Source: Terriglobia bacterium
GTDB lineage: Bacteria; Acidobacteriota; Terriglobia; Acidiferrales; UBA7541
DNA length: 64,000 bases
Direction: 5' to 3'
NCBI GenBank assembly: GCA_020073485.1
Contig: JAIQFB010000004.1
Coordinates: 1 to 64,000, forward strand
The notes beneath the pieces were generated by a model. It saw nothing but the letters and a program-made list of their open reading frames with translations, was not told the origin of the DNA and did not search any database. Made by a program: the position numbers and the translations under genes. Of the stretch, positions 1 through 8,155 are shown piece after piece (within the stretch, counting starts at the first letter, position 1; every line of letters starts with the position of its first letter).

Positions 1-162
1 CGGTGTTCCGTTTGAATCAGCGCTCCCAAACGAAATCAGCCTTTTAGACTCATACAAGGAAGACTCTGAGCAAGTGTTGCATCGACCCATTGAGACCGCC
101 CCCTTTTTCAGGAAAGCTCTTATCCGTCTTAATCGGTGTGCATCCGTGGTTCCAAAAGCGGT

Positions 163-1044
163 CTACCGTTCGCCCCACTTCAGCTTGTTGCGCAGGATTT
201 CGAAATAGGATTTTTTGGATGGGCGCACCAGACGCAGCTTTTCCGCGGCTTTTGCGACGCGGATGTGGTCGCCCTTCGCCAATTCGATGCCCACTTGTCC
301 GTCGAGTGTGAGAAATACGGCGTCGTCCTCGGCGCGGAAATCGATTTCGATCTTGACGGAGTCGGGGACGACCAGCGGGCGATTGGTCAGCGTGTGCGGG
401 CAAATGGGCGTGATTACAAAAGCTTCAACGATGGGGTAGACGATGGGGCCGCCGGCGGCCAGCGAGTAGGCGGTGGACCCGGTCGGCGTCGAGAGAATCA
501 AACCATCGGCTTTGTAAGTGGTGACGTATTCTTCGTTGACGCGCAATTCCAGATCCATGATGCGGGCCAGCGCCGCTTTGTTCAGCACTGCGTCGTTCAG
601 CGCGATCTGCCGGCGAACGACGCTGCCGTCGCGGACGATTTCCGCCTGCAGCATGACGCGCTCGCTGATGCGGTGCTTGCCGGAAAAAATCTCTTCGAGG
701 ATCGAGTAGAGTTCTTCGAGCGAAACGGTGGTCAGAAAGCCGAGGCCGCCGAGGTTGACGGCCAGGATCGGGACTTTTCGTGGTGCGGCCTGCCGGGCGG
801 CGGAAAGCAACGTGCCGTCGCCGCCGAGGACGATCAGCAGGTCGGCGCACCCGGGCAGTTCCTCGCGCCGCAGCGTTTCTCCCGCGAGCGAGCCGATACA
901 TTCCCCGGTCTCGGTATCGCAGAGGACTTTTGCGCCATGTTGCTGCAGCCAGGCGATGAGCGGCGGCACCACACGCGAGAGATCTTCCCGGCGGGGCCGC
1001 GCGATAATTCCCACGGTGCGAATCGATTTGGCGTCTTTTGGCAT
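163..1044 (-). CDS. nadK: NAD kinase
   Basis: Cytoplasmic ATP-NAD kinase that phosphorylates NAD to NADP. The 293-residue product has the usual bacterial length. Visible hallmarks are the GGDGT nucleotide/diphosphate loop (about residues 74-78), the LND motif near 147, and the STPTGSTAYSLAAGGP segment typical of the C-terminal beta-sandwich that binds NAD. It starts at an ATG. It is the last gene of the minus-strand series xseB-ispA-tlyA-nadK, although a 399-base gap separates it from tlyA, so it may have its own promoter. Family assignment is firm. Confidence 0.95.
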   Translation of the reverse strand: MPKDAKSIRTVGIIARPRREDLSRVVPPLIAWLQQHGAKVLCDTETGECIGSLAGETLRREELPGCADLLIVLGGDGTLLSAARQAAPRKVPILAVNLGGLGFLTTVSLEELYSILEEIFSGKHRISERVMLQAEIVRDGSVVRRQIALNDAVLNKAALARIMDLELRVNEEYVTTYKADGLILSTPTGSTAYSLAAGGPIVYPIVEAFVITPICPHTLTNRPLVVPDSVKIEIDFRAEDDAVFLTLDGQVGIELAKGDHIRVAKAAEKLRLVRPSKKSYFEILRNKLKWGER

Positions 1045-1443
1045 GCGTTTCCGGCGGATTCTACTCTAGCATTTATCTTCGAGTTTTTTGGGGCAATTCC
1101 GGGGAGTTCCGCGGCTCGTGCCGCGAAAGCAGGTGGAGGCCGCAATCCTGCCTTTCGTAGCGCAGGCGTTTCACCGGCAGTTCCGCCGATTTTATGCACG
1201 CCGCAAAATGCCGGCGAGGCCCCGGTGCTATAAAAACTCAACGGAACGCGGCGTCGATCTACATTGTTGACCAAGTGGAAATTCTTTATGCGCAATGCGG
1301 GTTAATCCACGGCGTGGAATTCCGTGTGTCCCCTCAAGCGTGTGTAAGGACTCCATTTTCACAGCGCCAGCCGCTAAAGCCGACCCGAATTTGCATCCTT
1401 TGCGGCAAGGCTGAAGTCGTGCCCTACAAAAATTCAGCCGCTT
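1045..1443. other. Gene-free stretch between nadK and tlyA
   Basis: No convincing coding frame on either strand. It should hold the nadK promoter on the minus strand, but I could not pick a clear one. The half near tlyA carries a degenerate pair of the dispersed palindromes (1362-1435), and a similar CTATAAAAA end occurs near 1209. Confidence 0.5.
1362..1435. repeat. Degenerate paired palindrome, TAG/CTACAAAA family
   Basis: Left half contains GCCGCTAAAGCCG, right half contains GGCTGAAGTC followed by GTGCCCTACAAAAATTC. The CTAAAG/CTGAAG centres and the CTACAAAA end match the other members in this window, although the stems are eroded. It ends 8 bases beyond the tlyA stop codon. Confidence 0.4.
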
Positions 1444-2202
1444 TCACGCACGCCCCTTCGCCCAGGCATGCAGGAAGAATTCCTGGTTGCCTTCGGCTCC
1501 AGCCAGCTTGCTGGGCCGTGCATCGCCGACGGTAAGCCCTGCGGCGATCGCCGCTTCGCGCACGCGCTCGACCGCTTTTAGGTGCAGCGCCGCTTCGCGC
1601 ACGATCCCGCCTGCGCCGATATCCTCGCGGTCGAGTTCAAACTGCGGCTTTACCAGAATCAAAAATTCCGCGCCGGGTCCCGCGGCGGCTACCACGGCGG
1701 GGAGCACTTTGGCGGCGGAGATGAAGGAAACGTCCAGAGTCACCAGGTCCGCGGGCTCGGGAATCTGGCCGGGGCGGAGGTTTCTCGCATTCTCTTTTAT
1801 TTGTGCGACGCGCGGATCTTGCTGTAATCGCCAGGCCATTTGTTGGGGAGTGACGTCGACCGCGTAGACTCGCCGCGCTCCGTGCTGCAGCAGGCAGTCG
1901 GTGAAGCCGCCGGTGGAGGAGCCGATATCGAGACACGTTTTGCCGGTGGCAGTGACGCCGAAATCATCGAGCGCGCCTTCCAGCTTGAATCCCGCGCGGC
2001 TCGCGTATTTTGCAGAGGCTCCGCTGACCTCGATTCGCGCGTCGGTTGCGATTTGCATGCCCGCTTTTTCACTGCGGGCGCCGTCCACGCGCACTTCTCC
2101 GGCCAGGATCATGGCCTGCGCCTTTTCCCGCGATTCCGCGAGGCCGCGTTCGACGACCAAGACGTCGAGCCTTCGTTTTTCGGATTTTGGTTTGGAGGGC
2201 AC
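1444..2202 (-). CDS. tlyA: TlyA-family rRNA 2'-O-methyltransferase
   Basis: Predicted SAM-dependent ribose methyltransferase acting on 16S/23S rRNA; the family is also annotated as hemolysin A. The 252-residue product begins with an S4 RNA-binding domain (about residues 10-65, RLDVLVVERGLAESREKAQ) followed by an FtsJ-like Rossmann methyltransferase with the SAM loop DIGSSTGGFTDCLL and the YAVDV acidic strand end. Start is a GTG. It lies between ispA and nadK, its usual neighbourhood in many bacteria. Target nucleotide cannot be read from sequence. Confidence 0.93.
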   Translation of the reverse strand: MPSKPKSEKRRLDVLVVERGLAESREKAQAMILAGEVRVDGARSEKAGMQIATDARIEVSGASAKYASRAGFKLEGALDDFGVTATGKTCLDIGSSTGGFTDCLLQHGARRVYAVDVTPQQMAWRLQQDPRVAQIKENARNLRPGQIPEPADLVTLDVSFISAAKVLPAVVAAAGPGAEFLILVKPQFELDREDIGAGGIVREAALHLKAVERVREAAIAAGLTVGDARPSKLAGAEGNQEFFLHAWAKGRA

Positions 2203-2240
2203 GGCGATTCATCACCAGCGGTGTTCGTTGAGCGGCTGCT

Positions 2241-2268
2241 GTAGCCCGCCTCTTCAGAGGCGGGCTAC
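2241..2268. repeat. Perfect 12-bp intergenic hairpin of the TAG/CTAC family
   Basis: Arms GTAGCCCGCCTC (2241-2252) and GAGGCGGGCTAC (2257-2268) around TTCA. The centre reads CTTCAG, the complement of the CTGAAG centre seen in sister elements. It lies 19 bases downstream of the ispA stop codon on the minus strand. Confidence 0.8.
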
Positions 2269-2287
2269 AAGAGGCGCAATCGCGGCT

Positions 2288-3169
2288 TCAGGCGCGGCGA
2301 TGGACGATGAGTTCGGCCAGTTCCTTCAGCCGGGCGGAGCGTGGGCCGTACGGCATTAGCTCGGCCATCGCGGTGGCTTCAAGTTCGGCGGCGAATCGGC
2401 GCGATTTTTCCAGGCCATAGAGCGCTGGATAGGTCGCTTTTTTTTGCGCGGCGTCTTTGCCCGCCGTCTTTCCCAGAGTGGCGGAAGTTTCTTCGACGTC
2501 CAGGATGTCGTCGACTACTTGAAAGGCCCAGCCGATGGTTTCGCCGAAGCGGCGGAGGCGGGCCACGTTATCATCGTCCGCGCCGCCGGCGATTGCTCCC
2601 GATACGACGGACGCGCGAATCAGGGCCGCGGTTTTTGAGCGGTGGATGTATTCGAGTTCTTTCGGCTGGATATCACGGCCTTCGGCTTCGAGGTCGGCGA
2701 TCTGGCCACCCACCATGCCATTGACCGTGCCGGCCGATGCGCCGACGTGGGAAAGGATGGCCACGCGGCGAGTCGGATCGACCGGCGCGTTTGCCAGGGT
2801 TTCAAACGCCAGAGTGAGGAGCGCGTCGCCGGCGAGAATCGCGGTGGCTTCGCCGAATTTTTTGTGGCACGTGGGCTTGCCGCGGCGCAAATCGTCGTTG
2901 TCCAACGCGGGCAGATCGTCGTGGATCAGCGAATAGGTGTGGATGAATTCCAGGGCGCAGGCTACCGGCAGCACCGGCGTTACGTCCGGCGAGAAGATTC
3001 GCGCGGCCTCCAGACACAAAATCGGGCGGACGCGCTTGCCTCCGGCCTGCACGCTGTAGCGCATGGCGGTGTGAATCGACGCGGGCATCGCGTCTTCCGC
3101 GGGCATCAGCCGGTCCAGCGCGGCATCCACGGCGGCGCGGTCTTCTTCGAAAAATGTCGGAAGGTTCAT
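2288..3169 (-). CDS. ispA: Polyprenyl (farnesyl/geranylgeranyl) diphosphate synthase
   Basis: Condenses isopentenyl diphosphate with allylic diphosphates to give C15 or longer prenyl diphosphates for quinone, undecaprenyl and other lipid synthesis. The 293-residue all-alpha protein shows the first aspartate-rich motif DDLPALDNDDLRRGKPT and the second DDILD (in VVDDILDVEE), plus the GGKRVRP substrate loop near the N terminus. The xseB stop is 42 bases upstream, so the two are probably co-transcribed. Chain length is not certain; the long first motif fits short-chain bacterial FPP/GGPP synthases. Confidence 0.93.
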   Translation of the reverse strand: MNLPTFFEEDRAAVDAALDRLMPAEDAMPASIHTAMRYSVQAGGKRVRPILCLEAARIFSPDVTPVLPVACALEFIHTYSLIHDDLPALDNDDLRRGKPTCHKKFGEATAILAGDALLTLAFETLANAPVDPTRRVAILSHVGASAGTVNGMVGGQIADLEAEGRDIQPKELEYIHRSKTAALIRASVVSGAIAGGADDDNVARLRRFGETIGWAFQVVDDILDVEETSATLGKTAGKDAAQKKATYPALYGLEKSRRFAAELEATAMAELMPYGPRSARLKELAELIVHRRA

Positions 3170-3211
3170 CAGCTGCGGGGTAGCTCGGACGCGCCCGTGA
3201 AAGGCGGCCGG

Positions 3212-3493
3212 CTAGGAATTTTCCTCGGCTTCGGGATCGAACGGCTCTGCGGCCATTTCGCCGCCCGCTTTTTTGAGCAGGATTTCCACCTTGCCCTCGG
3301 CTTGTTCCAGGTATTTCTGGCAATCGCGCGAAAGCTGGACGCCTTCTTCAAACAACTTCATGGCGTCGTCGAGCGATAGATTCGCATTTTCCAGCTTGCC
3401 GACGATTTCCTCCAGGCGCGCCAGGGCGAACTCGAAATCGGGCTTCTTTTCTGCGCCCTGTCCTTTTGTGGATGCTGGACTCACGTTGGCCAT
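3212..3493 (-). CDS. xseB: Exodeoxyribonuclease VII small subunit
   Basis: Small helical subunit of the exonuclease that degrades single-stranded DNA with the XseA large subunit. The 93-residue product contains the diagnostic stretch FEFALARLEEIVGKLE...LSLDDAMKLFEEGVQL (about residues 20-53), with extra tails at both ends (N-terminal Lys/Gly-rich, C-terminal acidic). It heads the minus-strand group leading into ispA. The large subunit XseA is not in the window. Confidence 0.93.
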   Translation of the reverse strand: MANVSPASTKGQGAEKKPDFEFALARLEEIVGKLENANLSLDDAMKLFEEGVQLSRDCQKYLEQAEGKVEILLKKAGGEMAAEPFDPEAEENS

Positions 3494-3650
3494 GCCTGGT
3501 TCGCCAAACCGCCGCGCGGATCGCGAAAAATCGGGCGGCGGACGGAGGCCACATTCTAATGCACGCGCGAGAGTGGAAACAACCGGTTTGTGCTGGTGGG
3601 GCAGGCTTCAAATTCGAGGCAAAGACCGGAGATGTGCTTGAGTGCAAAAT

Positions 3651-3677
3651 GCCCGCCTGAAGGCGGGCGCTACAAAA
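3651..3677. repeat. Intergenic hairpin with CTACAAAA end
   Basis: Arms GCCCGCCT (3651-3658) and AGGCGGGC (3661-3668) around GA, followed by GCTACAAAA. The centre is CCTGAAGG. The element lies between divergent xseB and the CorC-type gene. Confidence 0.75.
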
Positions 3678-3720
3678 GGCTGCGAGGCTGCTAGAATTGG
3701 GCGCCAGGGGGCTTCTTCGA

Positions 3721-5121
3721 TTGATCGCACTGCGACTACTCGGATTGTTTGCGCTGGTGGCCGTGAACGGATTTTTTGCCGCGGTGGAATTTTCGCTGGT
3801 GGCGGTGCGGCATTCGCGCGTGCGGCAACTGGTGCAGCAGGGGCGCGGAAGCGCGAAAATTGTTTTGGAATTGATCGGGCGGCTGGATCGCGTGGTCTCC
3901 GGAGTTCAAGTCGGGATGACCATGACGAGCCTGGGCCTCGGGGCGCTGGGGGAATCGACGCTGGCGGCGCTGCTCACTCCCGCGGTGGCGAACCTTCCGG
4001 GGCGGCATACCGCGCTGATCGTGCACGCGGTTTCACTGGCGGTGGCGTTCCTTCTGCTGACGGTCCTGCACGTGGTGCTGGGCGAACTTGTCCCGAAGAG
4101 TATCAGCCTGCAGCGCGCGGGGCTCGTCGCGCTGCTGGTGGCGCGCCCATTTCAGTGGTATCTCGATGTGTTCAATCCTGCCATCAGCCTGCTCGATGGG
4201 ACCAGCCGCCGGATTTTGAAGGGGCTGGGATTTTCCGGAGGGCCCAGCCACACGCAAGTCCACTCCGCCGAGGAACTCCAGATCCAGATTCAGCAGGCGC
4301 GCGAACGAGGCATTGTGGGCGCGGAAGAAGAGAAATTTATTGTCGGCGCGATTGAACTGGACCGCATGCAAGCGCGGGAATTGATGGTGCCGCGCCCCGA
4401 CGTGCACTCGGTGACGGCCGACGCCACACTTGACGACGTAATGCGCGTGTTCGTCACCACGCAGCGCTCGCGCCTGCCGGTGTTTGAGGGCACAAGCGAA
4501 CACGTCCTCGGCTACATTCACATCAAGGATATTGTGTGGGTGCTGCTCGACCGCGAGCGCCGCGCGGAGGAAGGATGGTCCGCTCCGGAATTTAATGTGC
4601 GGCGTTTGCTGCATGAAATCGTGATTGTGCCGGAGACCAAGCCCGCCAATGAGTTGCTGCTCGAATTGCGAATGCGCCACGGGTGGATGGCAATGGTGGT
4701 CGACGAATTCGGCACCATCCTGGGGCTGATCACGCTGGAGGACATTCTGGAACAACTGGTCGGCGAAATTCACGACGAATACGACGTGGTGCAGAGGCCG
4801 CTGATCGTCGGCCAGGGCACCGAAGCGGCCATGATTTTCGACGCTTCACTGGGCATCCGCGATCTGGAATCGCAATACAACATTATCCTGCCGGAAGACC
4901 CATCGTACGCCACCGTGGGAGGATTTGCGCTGGCGCAACTCGGGTTTATTCCCAAGGGCGGCGAGAATTTTGAATTTGACGGGTATCGTTTCACGATCGT
5001 GGAAATGGACCGGCGGCGAGTGGCGCGCGTGAAAATTCAGCGGCTCAAGCAGGCCGGCGAGGCCGCGCCTTCCGCGCCCGGCGCGAATGCCATCGCCGAG
5101 AATGCGCGGAAGACCGAATGA
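3721..5121 (+). CDS. CNNM/CorC-family membrane protein with CBS pair
   Basis: Inner-membrane protein of the HlyC/CorC/CNNM family, members of which are linked to magnesium or cobalt efflux. Residues 1-180 form a DUF21 transmembrane domain (hydrophobic segments near LIALRLLGLFALVAVNGFF and AVSLAVAFLLLTVLHVVLG, with GELVPKSISLQ after the last). A CBS pair follows (about 200-330; ELMVPRPDVHSV, GWMAMVVDEFGTILGLITLED), then a CorC/HlyC domain ending near residue 440. I prefer the TTG at 3721 because AGGGGG lies 9 bases upstream; an in-frame TTG at 3697 is the alternative. The stop overlaps the dppB-like start by 4 bases (ATGA), implying translational coupling. Confidence 0.88.
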   Translation: MIALRLLGLFALVAVNGFFAAVEFSLVAVRHSRVRQLVQQGRGSAKIVLELIGRLDRVVSGVQVGMTMTSLGLGALGESTLAALLTPAVANLPGRHTALIVHAVSLAVAFLLLTVLHVVLGELVPKSISLQRAGLVALLVARPFQWYLDVFNPAISLLDGTSRRILKGLGFSGGPSHTQVHSAEELQIQIQQARERGIVGAEEEKFIVGAIELDRMQARELMVPRPDVHSVTADATLDDVMRVFVTTQRSRLPVFEGTSEHVLGYIHIKDIVWVLLDRERRAEEGWSAPEFNVRRLLHEIVIVPETKPANELLLELRMRHGWMAMVVDEFGTILGLITLEDILEQLVGEIHDEYDVVQRPLIVGQGTEAAMIFDASLGIRDLESQYNIILPEDPSYATVGGFALAQLGFIPKGGENFEFDGYRFTIVEMDRRRVARVKIQRLKQAGEAAPSAPGANAIAENARKTE

Positions 5122-6038
5122 TCCGGCACATTTTTCTGCGCGTAGTGTACACGCTGCCGGCGCTGTGGCTCATCCTCACGATGGTGTTTCTGCTGATCCA
5201 CATCGTGCCGGGCGATCCCGTCCTGCAAATGCTGGGGCAGGATGCGCGCGCCGAGGACCTCGCGCAGCTTCGCCACTCGCTCGGACTAGACCAGCCGCTC
5301 GGCGTGCAGTATGCGCACTATCTCGAGGGGCTTGCGCGGGGCGATTGGGGCCACTCGATCCGATTTTCCGCACCGGTGCGCCCAATTGTGCTGGAGCGGT
5401 TTCCGGCGACGCTGGAATTGTCGCTGGCCGCGCTGCTGGTTTGCATTGCCATCGCCATTCCCGCGGGCGTCTTTTCGGCTTGGCGCCGGGGGAGCAGCGC
5501 TGACCGCGCGACTTCCTTTTTCACGCTGCTGGGACTTTCGGTGCCCAATTTTGCGCTGGGCCCTGTGCTGATTCTTGTGTTTTCCGTGGAAATCGGGTGG
5601 CTGCCAGTGTCGGGGCGGGGTGGGTTGAGTCATTTGATCCTGCCGGCGGCGACGCTGGGCGCCGCGCTGGCGGCGATTTTGACACGCATGGTTCGCGGGT
5701 CGATGATTGAAGAGCTTTCCAGCGATTACGTGCGCACGGCGCGTGCGAAGGGAATCCCGGAAACGTCGGTGCTGTTCCGGCACGCGTTTCCGAATGCGCT
5801 GATTCCGGTCATTACCATCGTGGGGCTGCAGTTTGGGTCGCTGCTGGCCGGAACGATCATTACCGAATCGATTTTTTCCTGGCCGGGAATCGGGCGGCTG
5901 GCCGTGCAGGCGATTTCGGCGCGGGATTATCCGCTGCTGCAGGGGTGCATTCTGGTGATTGCGGTGTCGTATGTGGCGGTGAATTTGGTGACCGATTTGG
6001 TTTATGCCGTTGTCGATCCGCGCGTGAGGTTGCAATGA
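5118..6038 (+). CDS. ABC transporter permease, DppB/OppB type
   Basis: Integral-membrane subunit of a peptide/nickel-type ABC importer. The 306-residue protein has an N-terminal signal-anchor helix, a periplasmic part with GDWGHSIRF, several transmembrane helices, and the EAA loop around DYVRTARAKGIPETSVLFRH that contacts the ATPase. Starts with ATG overlapping the previous stop. The partner permease follows 40 bases downstream. No ATPase or solute-binding protein gene is adjacent, so substrate is unknown. Confidence 0.9.
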   Translation: MIRHIFLRVVYTLPALWLILTMVFLLIHIVPGDPVLQMLGQDARAEDLAQLRHSLGLDQPLGVQYAHYLEGLARGDWGHSIRFSAPVRPIVLERFPATLELSLAALLVCIAIAIPAGVFSAWRRGSSADRATSFFTLLGLSVPNFALGPVLILVFSVEIGWLPVSGRGGLSHLILPAATLGAALAAILTRMVRGSMIEELSSDYVRTARAKGIPETSVLFRHAFPNALIPVITIVGLQFGSLLAGTIITESIFSWPGIGRLAVQAISARDYPLLQGCILVIAVSYVAVNLVTDLVYAVVDPRVRLQ

Positions 6039-6078
6039 CCGGCGGAAATCTTTTGGTGGATACAAGGATGCAATTTTC

Positions 6079-6948
6079 GTGAGCCAAAGCTCGCAGATTC
6101 AGCAATTTCTGCGCACCAGCGGGCTGGGGCGCTGGGGGCTCGCGGTGAGCGTGTTGCTGATTTTGACGGCGCTATTTGCGCCGTGGATCGCGCCTCGCAA
6201 TCCGGCGGCGCAGAGCCTGCCCGAGCGCTTGCTGCCGCCAAGCGCGCACCACTGGATGGGAACCGATGAACTGGGGCGCGACGTTCTGTCGCGGGCGATG
6301 TATGGCGCGCGGGTTTCGCTGCTGGTTGGAGTATCGGTGGTGCTTGGTGCGGGAATTGTGGGATTGGCGCTTGGGTCGCTCGCGGGATATTTTGGCGGCG
6401 CGTTCGACCGCTTCGTGAACATCGTGCTGATCAATTCGTTTCTCTCCTTTCCGGGAATTCTGTTGGCGATTGCGTTTGCGGCGTTTCTGGGGCCGGGCCT
6501 CGATAAAGTCATTTTTGCTTTGACGATTACCGGGTGGGCTGGGTACGCGCGGCTGGCGCGCGCGCAGGTGCTGAAGGTGCGCGAGATGGAATTTATTCTC
6601 GCGGCCAGGTCTCTCGGGGCTTCTCACTCGCGCATTTTGCTGCGGCATTTGCTGCCGAACACGCTGCAGCCCGTGTTGATTCAGGCCACGATCGGAATGG
6701 CGGGGGCGATCCTTTCGGAATCGACGCTAAGTTTTCTGGGGCTGGGAGTTATCGCGCCCACGCCCAGTTGGGGCGCGATGCTGAACGATGCGCGCAATCA
6801 TTTGTTCGACGCGCCGCACCTAGTGCTGTTTCCCGCGCTGGGGATCATGGCGGCGGTGCTGGCGTTTAATTTGCTGGGGGATGCCCTGCGCGACTGGCTC
6901 GATCCGCGCACGCGCGCGTTTTTGATGACCATGGATTTGCCGCGGTGA
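6079..6948 (+). CDS. ABC transporter permease, DppC/OppC type
   Basis: Second membrane subunit of the same peptide-type importer. The 289-residue product opens with a short cytoplasmic tail and a helix (LAVSVLLILTALFAPWIAP), then the family motif HHWMGTDELGRDVLSRAMYG, and the EAA loop EFILAARSLGASHSRILLRH. Start is GTG. The pair DppB-DppC without ATPases in the same operon means the ATP-binding subunits must be encoded elsewhere or be shared. Confidence 0.9.
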   Translation: MSQSSQIQQFLRTSGLGRWGLAVSVLLILTALFAPWIAPRNPAAQSLPERLLPPSAHHWMGTDELGRDVLSRAMYGARVSLLVGVSVVLGAGIVGLALGSLAGYFGGAFDRFVNIVLINSFLSFPGILLAIAFAAFLGPGLDKVIFALTITGWAGYARLARAQVLKVREMEFILAARSLGASHSRILLRHLLPNTLQPVLIQATIGMAGAILSESTLSFLGLGVIAPTPSWGAMLNDARNHLFDAPHLVLFPALGIMAAVLAFNLLGDALRDWLDPRTRAFLMTMDLPR

Positions 6949-6953
6949 AGCGG

Positions 6954-7037
6954 TTTGGTAACACTGGCTTCAGCCTGTGCGAAGTTGAAGTGCATGACAA
7001 TCAAAACCGCGCCGACTGAAGCCTGTGACACCAAAAC
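6954..7037. repeat. Paired (BIME-like) palindromic element
   Basis: Left copy TGGTAACACTGGCTTCAGCC and right copy GACTGAAGCCTGTGACACCA are imperfect inverted copies about 40 bases apart. The centre CTTCAG/CTGAAG matches the family. It begins 6 bases after the dppC stop, between convergent genes. Confidence 0.6.
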
Positions 7038-7072
7038 TTGTGCGGCTGGAATCTGTCACGGGCCGGGCAAGC

Positions 7073-7864
7073 TTAGGCAAGATCGAGCGTCACTTCCGCG
7101 CCGCGGTTCGCGCCCAGCGTGCGGGCGGCGTTGCCGCGGTTCACGGCAATTTCCAGGAAGCCGGCAGAGCCGAATAGGGCGACCGGTTCTCCGGGCCCGC
7201 CCAGTCCGAACGTCTGCACCATTTTCTTTACTTCTTTTCCATTCACCGCAAGTTTAATTTCACCCGCAGCAGCCATTGCGGCCGGAACGTCTTCGGCCGT
7301 CAAGTTCGTCATCAGGTTGCCAAACGCGTCGACGCGTAATACCACGCCTTTGATCGATTGTCCCGAGGGCTTCGCCTTCGGCATGGTGAAGCGCACGAAA
7401 TCGGTGATTTCCGGACCGAAGGCTTCGGTCTGAAAGGCTTTGCCGAGCCATGCGGCGGTGGGCGCGAAAATATCGCGGCCGTGGAACGTGGGGCTGACGG
7501 GATTCAGGAAATAATGCTCCGCCGAAATGTGCCGTACGGTGCAGGATTCGCGCTCATAGATCAGGGAAAGGACTCCGTTATCGGGTGCGACGAAATATTG
7601 TTTTTCCGCGCTCACCAGAAGAGGGCGGCGCTGGGTTCCGACTCCCGGGTCCACCACGATCACATGAATGGTACGCGGGGGGAAATAGCGGTAGGTATTG
7701 GCGATGGAGAGCGCTCCGTCGAGTATGTCGAATGGCGCGACGCCGTGATTGACGTCCACGATGCGGGCGGCGGGATTGATATTCAGGATGACGCCCTTCA
7801 TGGAGCCGACCAGATGGTCGCTCGTGCCGAAATCGGTGGTGAGAGTGATGATGGGGTCGGACAA
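7073..7864 (-). CDS. SAM hydrolase / hydroxide adenosyltransferase (DUF62 family)
   Basis: Member of the fluorinase/chlorinase-like family whose common bacterial form converts S-adenosylmethionine plus water to adenosine and methionine. The 263-residue product has the N-terminal signature ITLTTDFGTSDHLVGSMKG, the NHGVAPFD and VDPGVGTQRRPLL segments, and FVAPDNGVLS. These fit the hydroxide-adding rather than the halogenase type, which is inference from family knowledge. Start is a TTG with GGGAGAC about 4 bases upstream; no in-frame ATG is near. It stands alone, convergent with dppC and divergent from uvrA. Confidence 0.88.
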   Translation of the reverse strand: MSDPIITLTTDFGTSDHLVGSMKGVILNINPAARIVDVNHGVAPFDILDGALSIANTYRYFPPRTIHVIVVDPGVGTQRRPLLVSAEKQYFVAPDNGVLSLIYERESCTVRHISAEHYFLNPVSPTFHGRDIFAPTAAWLGKAFQTEAFGPEITDFVRFTMPKAKPSGQSIKGVVLRVDAFGNLMTNLTAEDVPAAMAAAGEIKLAVNGKEVKKMVQTFGLGGPGEPVALFGSAGFLEIAVNRGNAARTLGANRGAEVTLDLA

Positions 7865-7930
7865 AATGTCTCCCGTTCCGGGTCGCGCGGGGAATTTGTG
7901 AATAAAATCGGCGATCGTTGGCCCTTTTGC

Positions 7931-7959
7931 AAGTTATCGGAGGGGAACTCGCGTGTCAA
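7931..7959 (-). promoter_or_regulatory. Putative sigma70-type promoter for the SAM hydrolase gene
   Basis: On the minus strand a perfect TTGACA (complement of 7954-7959) is followed after 17 bases by TAACTT (complement of 7931-7936), placing transcription start about 60 bases before the TTG start codon. The -35 is perfect, the -10 is weak. Confidence 0.4.
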
Positions 7960-7985
7960 GGCGAGGTGCCCGAGTGGCTACGGTG
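7960..7985 (+). pseudogene. 5' remnant resembling a class II tRNA (Ser/Tyr-like)
   Basis: GGCGAGG TG CCCGAGTGGCTA CGG looks like the acceptor strand, positions 8-9 and D-arm of a serine- or tyrosine-type tRNA. Everything after the D-arm is missing: a dispersed palindrome begins 6 bases later and no anticodon arm, T-arm or CCA-side acceptor is found. Reading it as a broken tRNA is inference from the 5' match alone; chance resemblance is possible. Confidence 0.3.
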
Positions 7986-7990
7986 TTGAG

Positions 7991-8072
7991 TTAGGACAGG
8001 CGCTCGTGCCTGTCCGGTTTAGATCCTCATACCCGCGCACCAAACCGGACAGGCAAGAGCGTCTGTCCTGCA
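7991..8072. repeat. Paired (BIME-like) GGACAGGC palindrome
   Basis: Left copy (7991-8020) and right copy (8042-8072) are inverted repeats agreeing at about 27 of 30 positions. Each half is itself a hairpin built on GGACAGGC and GCCTGTCC around GCTCGT or AAGAGC. It lies between a tRNA-like remnant and the uvrA promoter. Confidence 0.8.
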
Positions 8073-8080
8073 GGGCCCAA

Positions 8081-8109
8081 TTGCTCGTCTTGACGCAAGG
8101 ACGTATAAT
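8081..8109 (+). promoter_or_regulatory. Putative uvrA promoter
   Basis: A perfect -10 hexamer TATAAT (8104-8109) is preceded at 17 bases by TTGCTC (8081-8086). Transcription would start near 8116, about 40 bases before the GTG chosen for uvrA. No LexA-like palindrome was noticed here. Confidence 0.55.
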
Positions 8110-8155
8110 AAAAAGTTTAAACAAGCGTCGTGGACGGCGTTGGGGGCAGGGTCGC

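Noticed and set aside
136-1233. Long plus-strand open frame over nadK
   Set aside because: Antisense to a well-conserved NAD kinase; no ribosome site and no recognisable protein.
7960-8040. Complete tRNA near 7960-8040 using GGTTTAGATCC and ACCA at 8011-8043 as T-arm and 3' end
   Set aside because: T-stem does not pair, no anticodon arm fits, and the segment belongs to the palindromic pair.
7358-8155. Upstream extension of the uvrA frame
   Set aside because: Antisense to the SAM hydrolase gene, contains a palindromic repeat and the uvrA promoter; UvrA similarity begins after 8207.
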